Under the pieces are notes generated by a model. It was not told where the DNA came from and made no database searches. It saw nothing but the letters and a program-made list of their open reading frames with translations. From Pseudooceanicola sp. (lineage in GTDB: Bacteria > Pseudomonadota > Alphaproteobacteria > Rhodobacterales > Rhodobacteraceae), in NCBI RefSeq assembly GCF_029213205.1, contig NZ_JARGNH010000014.1, positions 18,871 to 82,870 on the forward strand: a stretch of 64,000 nucleotides of DNA, written 5' to 3'. Within the stretch, counting starts at the first letter, position 1. Each line of letters starts with the position of its first letter. Below, piece after piece: positions 44,825-54,898 of the stretch. A program made the position numbers and the translations under genes.

Positions 44825-45760
44825 TCAGCCCCGCTTGGCTTCGATCGCGTCCCAGATCGCGGCGGCGGCGTTGATGCCGTCAAAGCGCTCAAGCTCCTGG
44901 ATTCCGGTGGGCGAGGTCACGTTGATCTCGGTCAGATAATCGCCAATCACGTCAATGCCGACGAACACCTGACCCTTTTCGCGCAGCACCGGGCCGATGG
45001 CAGCACAGATCTCGCGGTCACGCTCGGTCAGCCCGACCTGCTCCGGACGCCCGCCGACATGCATGTTCGACCGGGTTTCGCCCTGGGCGGGCACCCGGTT
45101 GATCGCGCCGATCGGTTCGCCATCGACCAGGATCACCCGCTTGTCGCCCTTGGTCACCGCCGGCAGGTATTTCTGCACGATCAGCGGTTCACGGGAAAAG
45201 CCGGTGAACAGCTCATGCAGCGACGACAGGTTGCGGTCATTGGCGTCCAGCCGGAACACCCCGGCGCCGCCGTTGCCATAGAGCGGCTTCAGAATGACAT
45301 CGCCGTGCTTTTCCTTAAAGGCGCGGATCGTGGCCAGATCACGGGCGATGGTGGTCGGCGGGGTCAGATCGGGAAAGTCCAGAACCAGCAGCTTTTCCGG
45401 AAAATTGCGCACCCAGAACGGGTCATTCACCACCAGCGTGTCGGGATGCACCCGGTCGAGCAGATGGGTGATGGTGATGTAATGCATATCAAACGGCGGA
45501 TCCTGGCGCAGCCAGACCACGTCGAGATCGGCCAGATCGACCGCCCGCCGCTCACCCAGAGTGAAATGGTCGCCCTGCTTGCGCCGCACCGTGAGCGGCG
45601 CCGCATCGGCCACCACCCGACCCTCGCGAAAGGACAATTGGTCGGGCAGGTAATAATACAGCTCATGGCCGCGCGCCTGCGCCTCTTCGGCGAGCCGAAA
45701 GCTGCTGTCCGCGTTGATATTGACCCGTTCGATCGGGTCCATCTGAAAGGCCACCTTCAT
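44825..45760 (-). CDS. gshB: Glutathione synthetase
   Basis: This 311-residue ATP-grasp ligase joins gamma-glutamylcysteine and glycine. The N-terminus [20 protein letters not shown] is typical. ATP-grasp segments are [18 protein letters not shown] near residue 150 and the metal site [21 protein letters not shown] near the end. The ATG at 45760 follows GGGGGAG. It lies between yraN and the lipase gene in a minus-strand run beginning with rsmI. Confidence 0.95.
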   Translation of the reverse strand: MKVAFQMDPIERVNINADSSFRLAEEAQARGHELYYYLPDQLSFREGRVVADAAPLTVRRKQGDHFTLGERRAVDLADLDVVWLRQDPPFDMHYITITHLLDRVHPDTLVVNDPFWVRNFPEKLLVLDFPDLTPPTTIARDLATIRAFKEKHGDVILKPLYGNGGAGVFRLDANDRNLSSLHELFTGFSREPLIVQKYLPAVTKGDKRVILVDGEPIGAINRVPAQGETRSNMHVGGRPEQVGLTERDREICAAIGPVLREKGQVFVGIDVIGDYLTEINVTSPTGIQELERFDGINAAAAIWDAIEAKRG

Positions 45761-45831
45761 CGCATTCTCCCCCTGGACCGGCCGTATTGCCAGCCATTGA
45801 TGGCGCAGATGCCGGGGGGGTGCAATGCCGC

Positions 45832-46260
45832 TCAACCCGCGAGGGCGTTCTCAAGGATCTGGATCGCACCGATCCGGTCGACCAGGGCCAGATCAAAGCG
45901 GATATCGGTCAGCGCCCCCGCCGGTTCACCACTGACGAATTCCTCGGCGGCGCCACAAATGCGGGCGATTTGGCGTGGCTGCAGCCGGGCAGCGGCGGAA
46001 TCGAAATCCGGACCCTGCTTGACCTCGACAAAGACCACCTGCCCGTTGCCGCGCAGGATGATATCGATTTCGCCGCCTTGACCGCGCCAGCGCCGCGCGG
46101 CCAGATGATAGCCCCGGCGCAGGTAATCGGTGACCACCCGATCCTCGGCGGCGGCCCCGGCCAGATGAGCGGCACGGCCCCGGTGCTGGCGCTGCGACGG
46201 CACAACCGGCTGAGCCTGTGCCGGGCCCTCTGGCCAGAACCCCTGCTGCCAATGACGCAT
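45832..46260 (-). CDS. yraN: YraN/UPF0102 family endonuclease-like protein
   Basis: This 142-residue protein has the restriction-endonuclease-like core of UPF0102: an early [21 protein letters not shown], then GGEIDIIL and VFVEVKQ, giving the E...D...ExK catalytic pattern. Its N-terminus is about 20 residues longer than in typical members. GGGAGG lies before the ATG at 46260. It is 30 bases after rsmI, an adjacency common in proteobacteria. The cellular role is not established. Confidence 0.88.
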   Translation of the reverse strand: MRHWQQGFWPEGPAQAQPVVPSQRQHRGRAAHLAGAAAEDRVVTDYLRRGYHLAARRWRGQGGEIDIILRGNGQVVFVEVKQGPDFDSAAARLQPRQIARICGAAEEFVSGEPAGALTDIRFDLALVDRIGAIQILENALAG

Positions 46261-46290
46261 CTGCGCCTCCCTTTTGCCTTGCCCGGGCGG

Positions 46291-47178
46291 TTATTCCGCC
46301 GAATCCGAAGCTGCCCCGTTTACGGACTTGTTCAGCGCGAGCGCCCGCTGATAGACATCCCGCCGGGGCAGGCCCAAGGCCACCGAGACCTGATCCGCCG
46401 CATCTCTGACCGAGGATCCGGCCAGCGCCTCTGACAGCGCCCGGTCTATATCAATATCATTAATGATTGCCGAATCGCCCTGTCCGATCAGCACCACGAT
46501 TTCACCGCGCGGCGGATCTTCGGCGCAGCCCTCGGCCAGATCCGCCAGGTTGCCCCGGCGCACCTCTTCAAAGCGTTTGGTGATTTCCCGGCACAGCGCC
46601 GCCGGGCGCGTCGCGCCACAGACCTCGGCCGCATCGGCCAGCATCGCCGCCACCCGTTTTGGCGATTCATAGAGGATCAGCGTCGCCGGGACGGCTGCCA
46701 GATCGCGCAGCGCGGCTTTGCGTTTGCTGGCGGTGTTGGGCAGGAATCCGGCGAACAGGAACCGGTCTGACGGCAGCCCGGACAGGGTCAGCGCCGCAAT
46801 CGCCGCCGTGGCCCCGGGTGCCGCAGTCACCATGTAACCGGCATCGCGGGCATCGCGGGCCAGCGCAAAACCGGGATCGGCGACCAGCGGTGTCCCCGCC
46901 TCCGACGCATAGGCGACCGAGCGCCCGGCGGCGAGTTCGGCCAGCAGCCTTGGCCGCATCCGGGCGCCGTTGTGATCGTGATAGGCGAGCAGCGGACGCT
47001 GGCCGACGGCGATGCCATGGATTTCCAGCAACCGCCGCATGGCCCGGGTGTCCTCGGCGGCCAAAACTTCGGCATTTGCCAAAATATCAAGCGCCCGCAA
47101 GGTGATATCCCGTGCCGCGCCAATTGGCACCGACACCAGGTAGAGCCCGGGGGCAAGTTGTTCGGCAGTCTGATTCAC
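46291..47178 (-). CDS. rsmI: 16S rRNA (cytidine-2'-O)-methyltransferase RsmI
   Basis: This 295-residue tetrapyrrole-methylase-fold enzyme methylates the ribose of C1402 in 16S rRNA using SAM. The N-terminal motif LYLVSVPIGAARDITLRAL, EDTRAMRRLL, the YHDHN segment and EAGTPLVADPG are characteristic. It is divergent from the LpoA-like lipoprotein gene with 119 bases between, the same arrangement seen around yraN and rsmI in many bacteria. Confidence 0.95.
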   Translation of the reverse strand: MNQTAEQLAPGLYLVSVPIGAARDITLRALDILANAEVLAAEDTRAMRRLLEIHGIAVGQRPLLAYHDHNGARMRPRLLAELAAGRSVAYASEAGTPLVADPGFALARDARDAGYMVTAAPGATAAIAALTLSGLPSDRFLFAGFLPNTASKRKAALRDLAAVPATLILYESPKRVAAMLADAAEVCGATRPAALCREITKRFEEVRRGNLADLAEGCAEDPPRGEIVVLIGQGDSAIINDIDIDRALSEALAGSSVRDAADQVSVALGLPRRDVYQRALALNKSVNGAASDSAE

Positions 47179-47297
47179 GGCTGGATTCCCATTCTCAACC
47201 CTATATAGTCTGGGCTAGACAGCAGTTGAAAGCGCCGCGCTTCTGCCTCATGCGGGGCCTCCAGGTTCTCGGCGCCCACACAGCCAGGAGGCACGCT

Positions 47298-48479
47298 ATG
47301 TTCGCCCTTATCCACGCCGCAAGCAAGCGGACCGCTCAAATGGTGCTGGCCGCCGTGACCGGCCTGGCCCTGATCGCCTGTCAGCCGGTCTCGCTGGGTG
47401 GCGGGCTCGGCTCGGGCCCGGCGATCGATTCAAGCAAGCCGGTGCCGGTGGCGCTGTTGCTGCCAAAAGGCTCGGGCGCCTCGGGCGATGCCGTGCTGTC
47501 GACCAGTCTGGAAAACGCGGCACGTATGGCGATTGCCGATCTGAACGGCGTGCGGATCGACCTCAGGGTCTATGACACCGCCGGCAATGCCGCCACGGCC
47601 CAGGCGGTGGCGGACCGTGCGGTCGCCGACGGCGCCAAGATCATCCTCGGCCCGGTCTATGCGGGCAATGCCAATGCCGTCGGCCATGCCGTCGCCCGTT
47701 CCGGCATCAATGTGCTGGCCTTCTCCAACAATGCCTCGATTGCCGGGGGCAATGTCTTTGTGTTGGGCAACACCTTCCAGAACACTGCTGACCGGCTGGC
47801 CTCTTTCGCCGTGCGCCAGGGCAAGGGCCGGATCGTGCTGGTCCATTCCAACGATGTCGCGGGCCAGACCGGCGCCGCCGCGATTCAGACCGGGGTGGCC
47901 CGGGCCGGTGGCAGCATCGTCAGCACCGTGGCACATGAATTTTCGCAACAAGGCGTCGTCAATGCGGTGCCGCAGGTCCGCTCGGCCGTGCAATCGGGTG
48001 GCGCGGATGCGATTTTCCTGACCGCCAATACCGCCGGCGCCCTGCCGCTGTTCAGCCAGATGTTGCCCGAACAGGGGGTGTCACCCAGCACGGTGCAATA
48101 TATCGGCCTGACCCGCTGGGACATCCCGGCGCAGACGCTGGATCTGCCCGGTGTGCAGGGCGGCTGGTTCGCACTGACCGATCCGAATCGTGCGGCACAA
48201 TTCGACGGGCGCTATCAATCGACCTATGGCGCGCCGCCACATCCGATCGGCTCGCTCGCCTATGACGGGATTGCCGCGATTGGCGCGCTGGTGGCGCAGG
48301 GGCGTGGCCTCGGCGGTGCCGATCTGACCCAGGCGGCCGGGTTCCAGGGCACCGGCGGCATCTTCCGGCTGCTGCCTGATGGCACCAACCAGCGTGGTCT
48401 GGCCGTCGCGACGATCCAGAATCGCCAGGTCGTGGTCATCGATCCCGCGCCCCGCGGCTTTGGAGGGGCAGGATTCTGA
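47298..48479 (+). CDS. Penicillin-binding protein activator, LpoA-like lipoprotein
   Basis: This 393-residue lipoprotein has a signal peptide and lipobox LALIAC with the lipidated cysteine at position 28. The rest is a type I periplasmic-binding-protein fold (ALLLPKGSGASGDAV, LGPVYAGNANAVG), as in the C-terminal domain of LpoA, which activates PBP1a in E. coli. The N-terminal TPR domain of enterobacterial LpoA is absent. AGGAGG precedes the start. It is divergent from rsmI, a conserved pairing. Confidence 0.85.
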   Translation: MFALIHAASKRTAQMVLAAVTGLALIACQPVSLGGGLGSGPAIDSSKPVPVALLLPKGSGASGDAVLSTSLENAARMAIADLNGVRIDLRVYDTAGNAATAQAVADRAVADGAKIILGPVYAGNANAVGHAVARSGINVLAFSNNASIAGGNVFVLGNTFQNTADRLASFAVRQGKGRIVLVHSNDVAGQTGAAAIQTGVARAGGSIVSTVAHEFSQQGVVNAVPQVRSAVQSGGADAIFLTANTAGALPLFSQMLPEQGVSPSTVQYIGLTRWDIPAQTLDLPGVQGGWFALTDPNRAAQFDGRYQSTYGAPPHPIGSLAYDGIAAIGALVAQGRGLGGADLTQAAGFQGTGGIFRLLPDGTNQRGLAVATIQNRQVVVIDPAPRGFGGAGF

Positions 48480-48505
48480 CCGCCCGCACGTCGCCTCCCA
48501 ATTCA

Positions 48506-51280
48506 TTGCCGTCCGACACATTGCTTGTCGTGGATGACGCCGGGCCGGTCGATCTGATCTGCCCGGCGATCGAGATTTTCGACATCGAGGCCATTCAGGC
48601 CGAGATCAACAACGCCGCCAAAGGTGCCGACGCCACCGCGGTACGCGGTTGTCTGGTCAGCCTGCTCGGCCGCGCCAACGAAACCGGGCGAGAGGCCATC
48701 GCCAGGGGGCTGACCATCAGCCCCTTTGCCTCGGACCGGGTGATCCGCAGCTATGCCTGGCTGACCGATTGTCTGGTCACCACCACCGTCGCCACGGTGC
48801 GTGATCACATCCTGCCACAGGCTGGCGCCTCGGATTTCGCGGTGCTGGCGGTCGGTGGCTATGGCCGTGGCGGCATGGCGCCGTTTTCCGATGTCGACCT
48901 GATGTTCTTGAGCAAGGGCAAGATCACCCCCTGGCTGGAACAGCTGATCGAGACAATGCTCTATGTGTTCTGGGATCTGCACCTGAAGGTCGGCCATTCC
49001 AGCCGCACGGTGAAAGAATGCCTGAAACTGGGCACCGAGGATTACACCATCCGCACCGCGCTGCTGGAAAACCGCTATCTCTGCGGTGACGAGGCGCTGG
49101 CCAAGCAGCTGAACAAACGACTGTGGTCGGATCTGTTCAAGGGCACCGAGGCCGATTTCATCGAGGCCAAGCTGGCCGAGCGGCAGGCCCGACACCAGAA
49201 ACAGGGCGGCCAGCGCTACGTGGTCGAACCGAATGTCAAAGAGGGCAAGGGCGGGCTGCGCGATCTGCAATCGCTCTACTGGATCGCCAAATATGTGCAT
49301 GGCGTCCAGTCGGTGGCGGAACTGGTCAAGCTCGATCTGTTCACCGTCGAGGAATTCAAGGAATTCCAGCAGGCCGATCTGTTCCTTTGGGCGGTGCGCT
49401 GTCACCTGCATCTGATTTCCGGCCGGGCGATGGACCAGTTGACCTTTGATGTACAGGTCCAGGTCGCCGAGCGCATGGGCTATCGCGACAAGGGCGGGCG
49501 CCGCGCCGTCGAACATTTCATGCAGGATTATTTTCGCCACGCCACCAAGACCGGCGAGGTGACACGCATCCTGCTGACCAAGCTCGAAGCGGCGCATGTG
49601 AAAAGCGAACCGTTGCTGGAGCGGATGTTCAAGCGCCGTCCCAAGGCGGTCAGCAAGCAATTCGTCGCCGTCGGAAACCGGCTGGCCCTTGCCGACCCGG
49701 CCACCTTTCTGGACGACAAGCTGAACATCCTGCGGCTCTTTGACGAGGCCCTGCGCACCGGCATGCTGGTCCACCCGGACGCGATGCGGCTGATCACTGC
49801 CAATCTCAAGCTGATCGATGACAAGATGCGCGCCGATCCGAAAGCGGCCGAGATGTTCCTGGGCCTGCTGCTGAACCATGGCAACCCGGAACGCGCCCTG
49901 CGGCGGATGAACGAGCTCGGGGTGCTGGGCGCCTTTATCCCGGAATTCCAACCCATCGTCGCGATGATGCAATACAACATGTATCACCATTACACGGTGG
50001 ACGAGCATACCATCCAATGCATCCGGCATCTGGCGCTGATCGAAGGCTCCAAGCTGACCGAAGAATTGCCCATCGCCTCGACCATCCTCAAGGCCGGGAT
50101 CAACCGCCGGGTGATCTATACCGCGCTGCTGTTGCATGACATTGGCAAGGGCCGGGACGAGGATCATTCGATCCTCGGCGCCCGGATTGCACGCAAGGTG
50201 GCACCACGTCTGGGGCTGAACCCGGATGAATGCGAAACCGTCGAATGGCTGGTGCGCCATCATCTCTTGATGTCGGACATGGCGCAGAAACGTGACATTG
50301 CCGATCCGCGCACGGTGCGCGATTTTGCCAAGGCGGTGCAGACCAAGGCGCGGCTCGATCTGCTGACGGTGCTGACGGTCTGTGACATTCGCGGCGTCGG
50401 CCCTGGCACCTGGAACAACTGGAAGGCGGCCTTGCTGCGCGGGCTCTATCGGCAAACCAAGCGCGGCATGGAAACCGGGCTGGAGGATCTGAACCGGGCC
50501 AAGCGGGCGCAAGAGGCGCATCGCGATCTGCGGCGAGAGCTGAAAGACTGGAGCAAGGCCGACCTCAAGCGTGAGATTGACCGGCATTACCCGACCTATT
50601 GGCAGGGGCTGCACATCACCACGCAGGTGATCTTTGCCACCATGCTGCGCGATCTCGGACCCGCCGAAATTCGCATCGACCTGCACCCGGACGAAGACCG
50701 TGACGCCACCCGCGCCCTGTTTGCGATGGTCGATCACCCCGGCATCTTTGCCCGCCTCGCCGGGGCGCTGGCGCTGGTCGGGGCCAATGTGGTCGATGCA
50801 CGCAGCTACACCACCAAGGACGGCTATGCGACCTCGGCCTTCTGGATCCAGGATGCCGATGGCCACCCCTATGAGGCCGACCGCCTGCAGCGCTTGACCC
50901 GGATGATCCACCGCACCCTGAAGGGCGAGGTGGTGGCCCGCGACGAGATGAAATCGCGCGACAAGATCAAGAAACGCGAACGCGCCTTCGAGGTCAAAAC
51001 CGCGATCTCCTTCGACAATGAGGGATCGGATATCTACACGATCATTGAGGTCGACACCCGCGATCGGCCCGGCCTGCTGTTCGATCTGGCCCGCACCCTG
51101 GCCGGCAATCATGTCCAGATCGCCAGCTCGGTCGTCGCCACCTATGGCGAACAGGCGGTCGATACCTTTTACGTCAAGGACATGTTCGGTCTGAAACTGC
51201 ATTCCACCACCAAGCAAAAGCTGCTCGACACAAGGCTGCGCGAAGCCATCACCGCCGGACAGGAGAGGGCCAAGGCGTGA
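48506..51280 (+). CDS. glnD: Bifunctional uridylyltransferase/uridylyl-removing enzyme GlnD
   Basis: This 924-residue sensor of glutamine uridylylates and deuridylylates PII proteins. The nucleotidyltransferase motif VGGYGRGGMAPFSDVDLMF lies near residue 116, the HD phosphohydrolase LLLHDIGKGRDEDHS near residue 545, and two ACT domains lie at about residues 740-810 and 850-920. The start is uncertain: no ATG and no clear ribosome site exist, and TTG at 48506 or GTG at 48530 would serve. It follows the lipoprotein gene closely and overlaps murJ. Confidence 0.92.
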   Translation: MPSDTLLVVDDAGPVDLICPAIEIFDIEAIQAEINNAAKGADATAVRGCLVSLLGRANETGREAIARGLTISPFASDRVIRSYAWLTDCLVTTTVATVRDHILPQAGASDFAVLAVGGYGRGGMAPFSDVDLMFLSKGKITPWLEQLIETMLYVFWDLHLKVGHSSRTVKECLKLGTEDYTIRTALLENRYLCGDEALAKQLNKRLWSDLFKGTEADFIEAKLAERQARHQKQGGQRYVVEPNVKEGKGGLRDLQSLYWIAKYVHGVQSVAELVKLDLFTVEEFKEFQQADLFLWAVRCHLHLISGRAMDQLTFDVQVQVAERMGYRDKGGRRAVEHFMQDYFRHATKTGEVTRILLTKLEAAHVKSEPLLERMFKRRPKAVSKQFVAVGNRLALADPATFLDDKLNILRLFDEALRTGMLVHPDAMRLITANLKLIDDKMRADPKAAEMFLGLLLNHGNPERALRRMNELGVLGAFIPEFQPIVAMMQYNMYHHYTVDEHTIQCIRHLALIEGSKLTEELPIASTILKAGINRRVIYTALLLHDIGKGRDEDHSILGARIARKVAPRLGLNPDECETVEWLVRHHLLMSDMAQKRDIADPRTVRDFAKAVQTKARLDLLTVLTVCDIRGVGPGTWNNWKAALLRGLYRQTKRGMETGLEDLNRAKRAQEAHRDLRRELKDWSKADLKREIDRHYPTYWQGLHITTQVIFATMLRDLGPAEIRIDLHPDEDRDATRALFAMVDHPGIFARLAGALALVGANVVDARSYTTKDGYATSAFWIQDADGHPYEADRLQRLTRMIHRTLKGEVVARDEMKSRDKIKKRERAFEVKTAISFDNEGSDIYTIIEVDTRDRPGLLFDLARTLAGNHVQIASSVVATYGEQAVDTFYVKDMFGLKLHSTTKQKLLDTRLREAITAGQERAKA

Positions 51281-52827
51281 GGCCGATCCGCTTGGCCAGC
51301 AGCTTTCTGACGGTGGGCGGCTGGACCATGGCCAGCCGGGTTCTGGGCTTTGTCCGCGATGCGATGATCCTCGCCTTTCTCGGCACCGGTCCGGCCTATG
51401 AGGCGTTTGTGGTCGCTTTCCGACTGCCCAATATGTTCCGCCGGTTCTTTGCCGAGGGCGCGTTCAACACCGCCTTTGTGCCGATGTTCTCGAAAAAGCT
51501 TGAGGCCGGTGACGATCCCGACGGCTTTGCCTCAGAGGCGCTGTCGGGGCTGGCGATGGTGCTGATCCTGCTGACCCTGGCGGCGCAGCTGGCGATGCCC
51601 TGGCTGGTCTGGGGTCTGGCCTCGGGCTTTGTCGGGCAAGACCAGTTCGGGCTGGCGGTGGAATTCGGGCGCATCGCCTTTCCCTATATCCTGTTCATCT
51701 CGGTCGCAGCGCTGCTCTCCGGGGCGTTGAACGCCGCTGGCCGTTTCGCCGCCGCCGCTGCCGCGCCGGTGCTGCTGAACGTGATGCTGGTCTCGGTGAT
51801 GGCCAGCGTCGCGCTGCTCGGCGGCGATGTGGCGCGCGCGCTGATCTGGGCAATTCCGCTGGCCGGAGTCGCGCAGATGGTTCTGGTCTGGACCTCCGCC
51901 GCCCGCGCCGGGCTGCGGATCCGGCCCCGTCGGCCGCGTTTCAGCCCCGACATGCGGCGGTTGCTGCGGATCGCGGTGCCAGCGGCGCTGGCCGGGGGCG
52001 TGGTGCAGGTCAACCTGCTGGTCGGGCAACAGGTCGCCTCCTATTTCGATCACGCGGTCGGCTGGCTGTTCGCGGCGGACCGGCTCTATCAACTGCCGCT
52101 GGGGGTGGTCGGCATTGCCATCGGCATCGTGCTGCTGCCCGATTTGTCGCGACGGTTGAAGGCACGTGACGACACCGGCGCCCGCATCGCCCTGAGCCGG
52201 GCGGCGGAAATGGCGCTAATGCTGACGATCCCGGCGGCGGTGGCGCTGGTGGTGATCCCGCTGCCGCTGGTCAGCGTGCTGTTCGAACGCGGCGCCACCA
52301 CCGCCGAGGACAGCCGCGCCATCGCCCTGGCGGTCGCCGCCTATGGGCTGGGCCTGCCCGCCTTTGTGCTGCAAAAGATCATTCAGCCGCTCTATTTTGC
52401 GCGTGAGGACACCCGCACACCGTTTCGCTATGCCCTGGTCTCGATGCTGGTGAATATGGTGCTGGCCATCGGGCTGGCGCCGCTGATCGGCTGGATCGCC
52501 ACCGCGCTGGCCACCACCATCGCGGGCTGGGCGATGGCGCTGCTGCTGACCCTCGGCACCCGCCCGATGGGCGAGGTCGCGCGCTTTGACGACCGGTTTC
52601 GCAAGCGCCTGCCGCGGATCATCGCCGCGGCGCTGATCATGGGTGCGGCGCTGCTGCCGGGCTGGTGGTTGCTGAGCCCCTGGCTGGCGCTGTCCGGCAT
52701 CCGCTTTGCGGCGCTGGCAGTGCTGGTGGCCTGGGGCGGGCTGGTCTATTTCGGTGCCGGTCAGCTGATCGGGGCCTTTCAGCTGGCCGATCTGCGCCGG
52801 TCGCTGCGACGTGGCGGCAAGGGCTGA
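51277..52827 (+). CDS. murJ: Lipid II flippase MurJ
   Basis: This 516-residue membrane protein of the MATE/MOP superfamily has about 14 helices. The N-terminal segments TMASRVLGFVRDAMI and FRLPNMFRRFFAEGAFNTAFVP are diagnostic of MurJ/MviN. It moves lipid II across the inner membrane for wall synthesis. The GTG start overlaps the glnD stop (GTGA), so translation is coupled. It converges with the rhomboid-like gene, with only four bases between stops. Confidence 0.95.
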   Translation: MRPIRLASSFLTVGGWTMASRVLGFVRDAMILAFLGTGPAYEAFVVAFRLPNMFRRFFAEGAFNTAFVPMFSKKLEAGDDPDGFASEALSGLAMVLILLTLAAQLAMPWLVWGLASGFVGQDQFGLAVEFGRIAFPYILFISVAALLSGALNAAGRFAAAAAAPVLLNVMLVSVMASVALLGGDVARALIWAIPLAGVAQMVLVWTSAARAGLRIRPRRPRFSPDMRRLLRIAVPAALAGGVVQVNLLVGQQVASYFDHAVGWLFAADRLYQLPLGVVGIAIGIVLLPDLSRRLKARDDTGARIALSRAAEMALMLTIPAAVALVVIPLPLVSVLFERGATTAEDSRAIALAVAAYGLGLPAFVLQKIIQPLYFAREDTRTPFRYALVSMLVNMVLAIGLAPLIGWIATALATTIAGWAMALLLTLGTRPMGEVARFDDRFRKRLPRIIAAALIMGAALLPGWWLLSPWLALSGIRFAALAVLVAWGGLVYFGAGQLIGAFQLADLRRSLRRGGKG

Positions 52828-52831
52828 GCCC

Positions 52832-53533
52832 TCAATCCCGCCGCAACCGGTGCAGCAAGGCGGCAAAGCCGCCCGGCACCAGCAGCGGCGCGGCAACAAA
52901 GCCGGTGATCGCCCCGGTCACATCGGCGATCCAGGTCTGATCAACGCCGAACAGCACCCCGAAGACCAATTGCAGTGCCATCAGCACCCCGATCAGGCCA
53001 AAGGCGCGGAACTGGTTGTCGCCGGTGGCCTTGAGCCGCGCCCAGAGCAGCCAGGTGAACAGCCCGATCAGCCCGTAGACCCCCGGAAACGCCCCAAGCA
53101 ACGGATAGCCATCGCTGGCGAAAAGCCCATAGGCCAACGCCCCGGCAATCACCGCCAGAAAGAACCCGAACAGCACCGACAGCGCCCCGGTCACCTCGCC
53201 CACCCATTTGCCCAGGGCCAGCAGCATCACGCAGGCGAAGGCGGTCGAGGTGAAGCTGCCATGGACAAAGGCATAGGTGACAAAGCGCATCAGATGTTCG
53301 GCCGGCCAATGGCCCTGAGCCCGCATCCAGTCAAAAATCTCTGCCGAAAAGCTGTAGTCGCGGATCACCTGCAAGCGCCAGCCAATCGCCGCCGGGCCGC
53401 CGGCAATGCCGCGCTCGCCCAGGGTCAGCACGATCTCGACCGCCGCGATCACCAGGAACAGCGCCAGCACGCTCCAGGGCAAGGGATTGACCGCCGGTTC
53501 GTTGCGGGGATGATCACTATCGGGATCGTGCAT
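52832..53533 (-). CDS. Rhomboid-fold membrane protein lacking the catalytic dyad
   Basis: This 233-residue protein has about six helices laid out as in rhomboid proteases. The helix 4 position that should read GxSG reads GAFPGVYGLIG, with no serine. The helix 6 position that should carry the catalytic His reads ADVTGAITGF. It is therefore probably a pseudoprotease, acting like iRhoms or Derlins in binding or chaperoning membrane clients; that role is inference. The ATG at 53533 is divergent from trpS 101 bases away. Confidence 0.8.
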   Translation of the reverse strand: MHDPDSDHPRNEPAVNPLPWSVLALFLVIAAVEIVLTLGERGIAGGPAAIGWRLQVIRDYSFSAEIFDWMRAQGHWPAEHLMRFVTYAFVHGSFTSTAFACVMLLALGKWVGEVTGALSVLFGFFLAVIAGALAYGLFASDGYPLLGAFPGVYGLIGLFTWLLWARLKATGDNQFRAFGLIGVLMALQLVFGVLFGVDQTWIADVTGAITGFVAAPLLVPGGFAALLHRLRRD

Positions 53534-53634
53534 GGCCTTGCCTTTCACCGCTGCCTCGAGGGCGCGCTTCTTGACGCCCCTTGCCGCCCTCGGTAAGCGA
53601 ACGAACCACGAAAATCCAGAGACCGGAGAGCCCA

Positions 53635-54657
53635 ATGGCCGACACCGCCCACTTTACCCCCCGCGTGTTTTCCGGAATCCAGCCCTCCGGCAACCTGCAC
53701 CTGGGCAATTACCTCGGCGCGCTCAAGCGGTTCTCTGATGCACAGAACAACGGCATCGAATCGATCTATTGCATGGTCGACCTGCACGCGATCACCGTCT
53801 GGCAAAACCCCGAGGATCTGCGCCGTGCCACGCGCGAGCTTTGCGCCGGCTTCATCGCCTCGGGAATCGACCCCGAGAAATCCATTCTCATCAACCAGAG
53901 CCAGGTGCCCGAACACGCCCAGCTGGCCTGGATCTTCAACTGTGTCGCGCGCATGGGCTGGATGCAGCGGATGACCCAGTGGAAGGACAAGGCCGGCAAG
54001 AACCAGCAGAACGCCTCGCTCGGGCTGTTTGCCTATCCGTCGCTGATGGCCGCCGATATCCTGATCTACCACGCCACCCATGTGCCGGTGGGCGAGGATC
54101 AGAAACAGCATCTTGAGCTGACCCGCGACATCGCCGCCAAGTTCAACCACGACTACGGCGTCGATTTCTTTCCGCTCACCGAACCGGTGATCGAGGGCGC
54201 CGCGACAAGGGTGATGAGCCTGCGCGACGGCTCCAAGAAGATGTCGAAGTCCGACCCCTCTGACATGAGCCGGATCAACCTGACCGACGATGCGGATGCC
54301 ATCGCCAGCAAGATCCGCAAGGCCCGCACCGATCCCGACGCGCTGCCGTCCGAGGTCGAGGGGCTGAAAGACCGGGCCGAGGCGCGCAATCTGGTCAGCA
54401 TCTACGCCGCCCTCGCCGATCAGGAGATCAGCGCGGTGCTGGCCGAGGTCGGTGGCAAACCGTTCTCCGAATTCAAGCCGATGCTGGCCGATCTGGCGGT
54501 GGCAAAGCTCTCGCCGATCTCGACCGAAATGACCCGGCTGATGCAAACCCCGGATGAGATCGACCGCATCCTCGGTAACGGCGCCGCCCGCGCCCGCGCC
54601 ATCGCCGCGCCGATCCTGGCCAAGACCTATGACATCGTCGGCATGATCAAGAGCTGA
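53635..54657 (+). CDS. trpS: Tryptophanyl-tRNA synthetase
   Basis: This 340-residue class I synthetase charges tRNA-Trp. The HIGH-type motif is [14 protein letters not shown] near residue 16 and the KMSKS motif is [10 protein letters not shown] near residue 202. The FSGIQPSG start is typical. GGAGAG lies before the ATG at 53635. The 241 bases after the stop contain no recognisable gene. Confidence 0.97.
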   Translation: MADTAHFTPRVFSGIQPSGNLHLGNYLGALKRFSDAQNNGIESIYCMVDLHAITVWQNPEDLRRATRELCAGFIASGIDPEKSILINQSQVPEHAQLAWIFNCVARMGWMQRMTQWKDKAGKNQQNASLGLFAYPSLMAADILIYHATHVPVGEDQKQHLELTRDIAAKFNHDYGVDFFPLTEPVIEGAATRVMSLRDGSKKMSKSDPSDMSRINLTDDADAIASKIRKARTDPDALPSEVEGLKDRAEARNLVSIYAALADQEISAVLAEVGGKPFSEFKPMLADLAVAKLSPISTEMTRLMQTPDEIDRILGNGAARARAIAAPILAKTYDIVGMIKS

Positions 54658-54898
54658 GAGATCGCGCGCCCGGCAATCGCCCGGGGCGACCCGCGCCCGG
54701 CTGACACAGGACCATGTCGTTGGGGCCGTTGCCGCCACCGATCTGGCCGGCATTGGCTTTGCCGACACGCTGAGGCCGCGCCGGAAATCTGGCTGAGCAG
54801 CCGACCGTTCCGGCAGATGCGCACAGCAGATCTGCGCCCGTGCTGGTTTCAGCAATCCCGCGCCGCGCCTATCTAGGACGCAGCAAAGGAATTCCGCC

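Noticed and set aside
54658..54898. Possible small gene or universal stress protein remnant after trpS
   Set aside because: No frame has recognisable motifs, and the short frames lack starts or ribosome sites.
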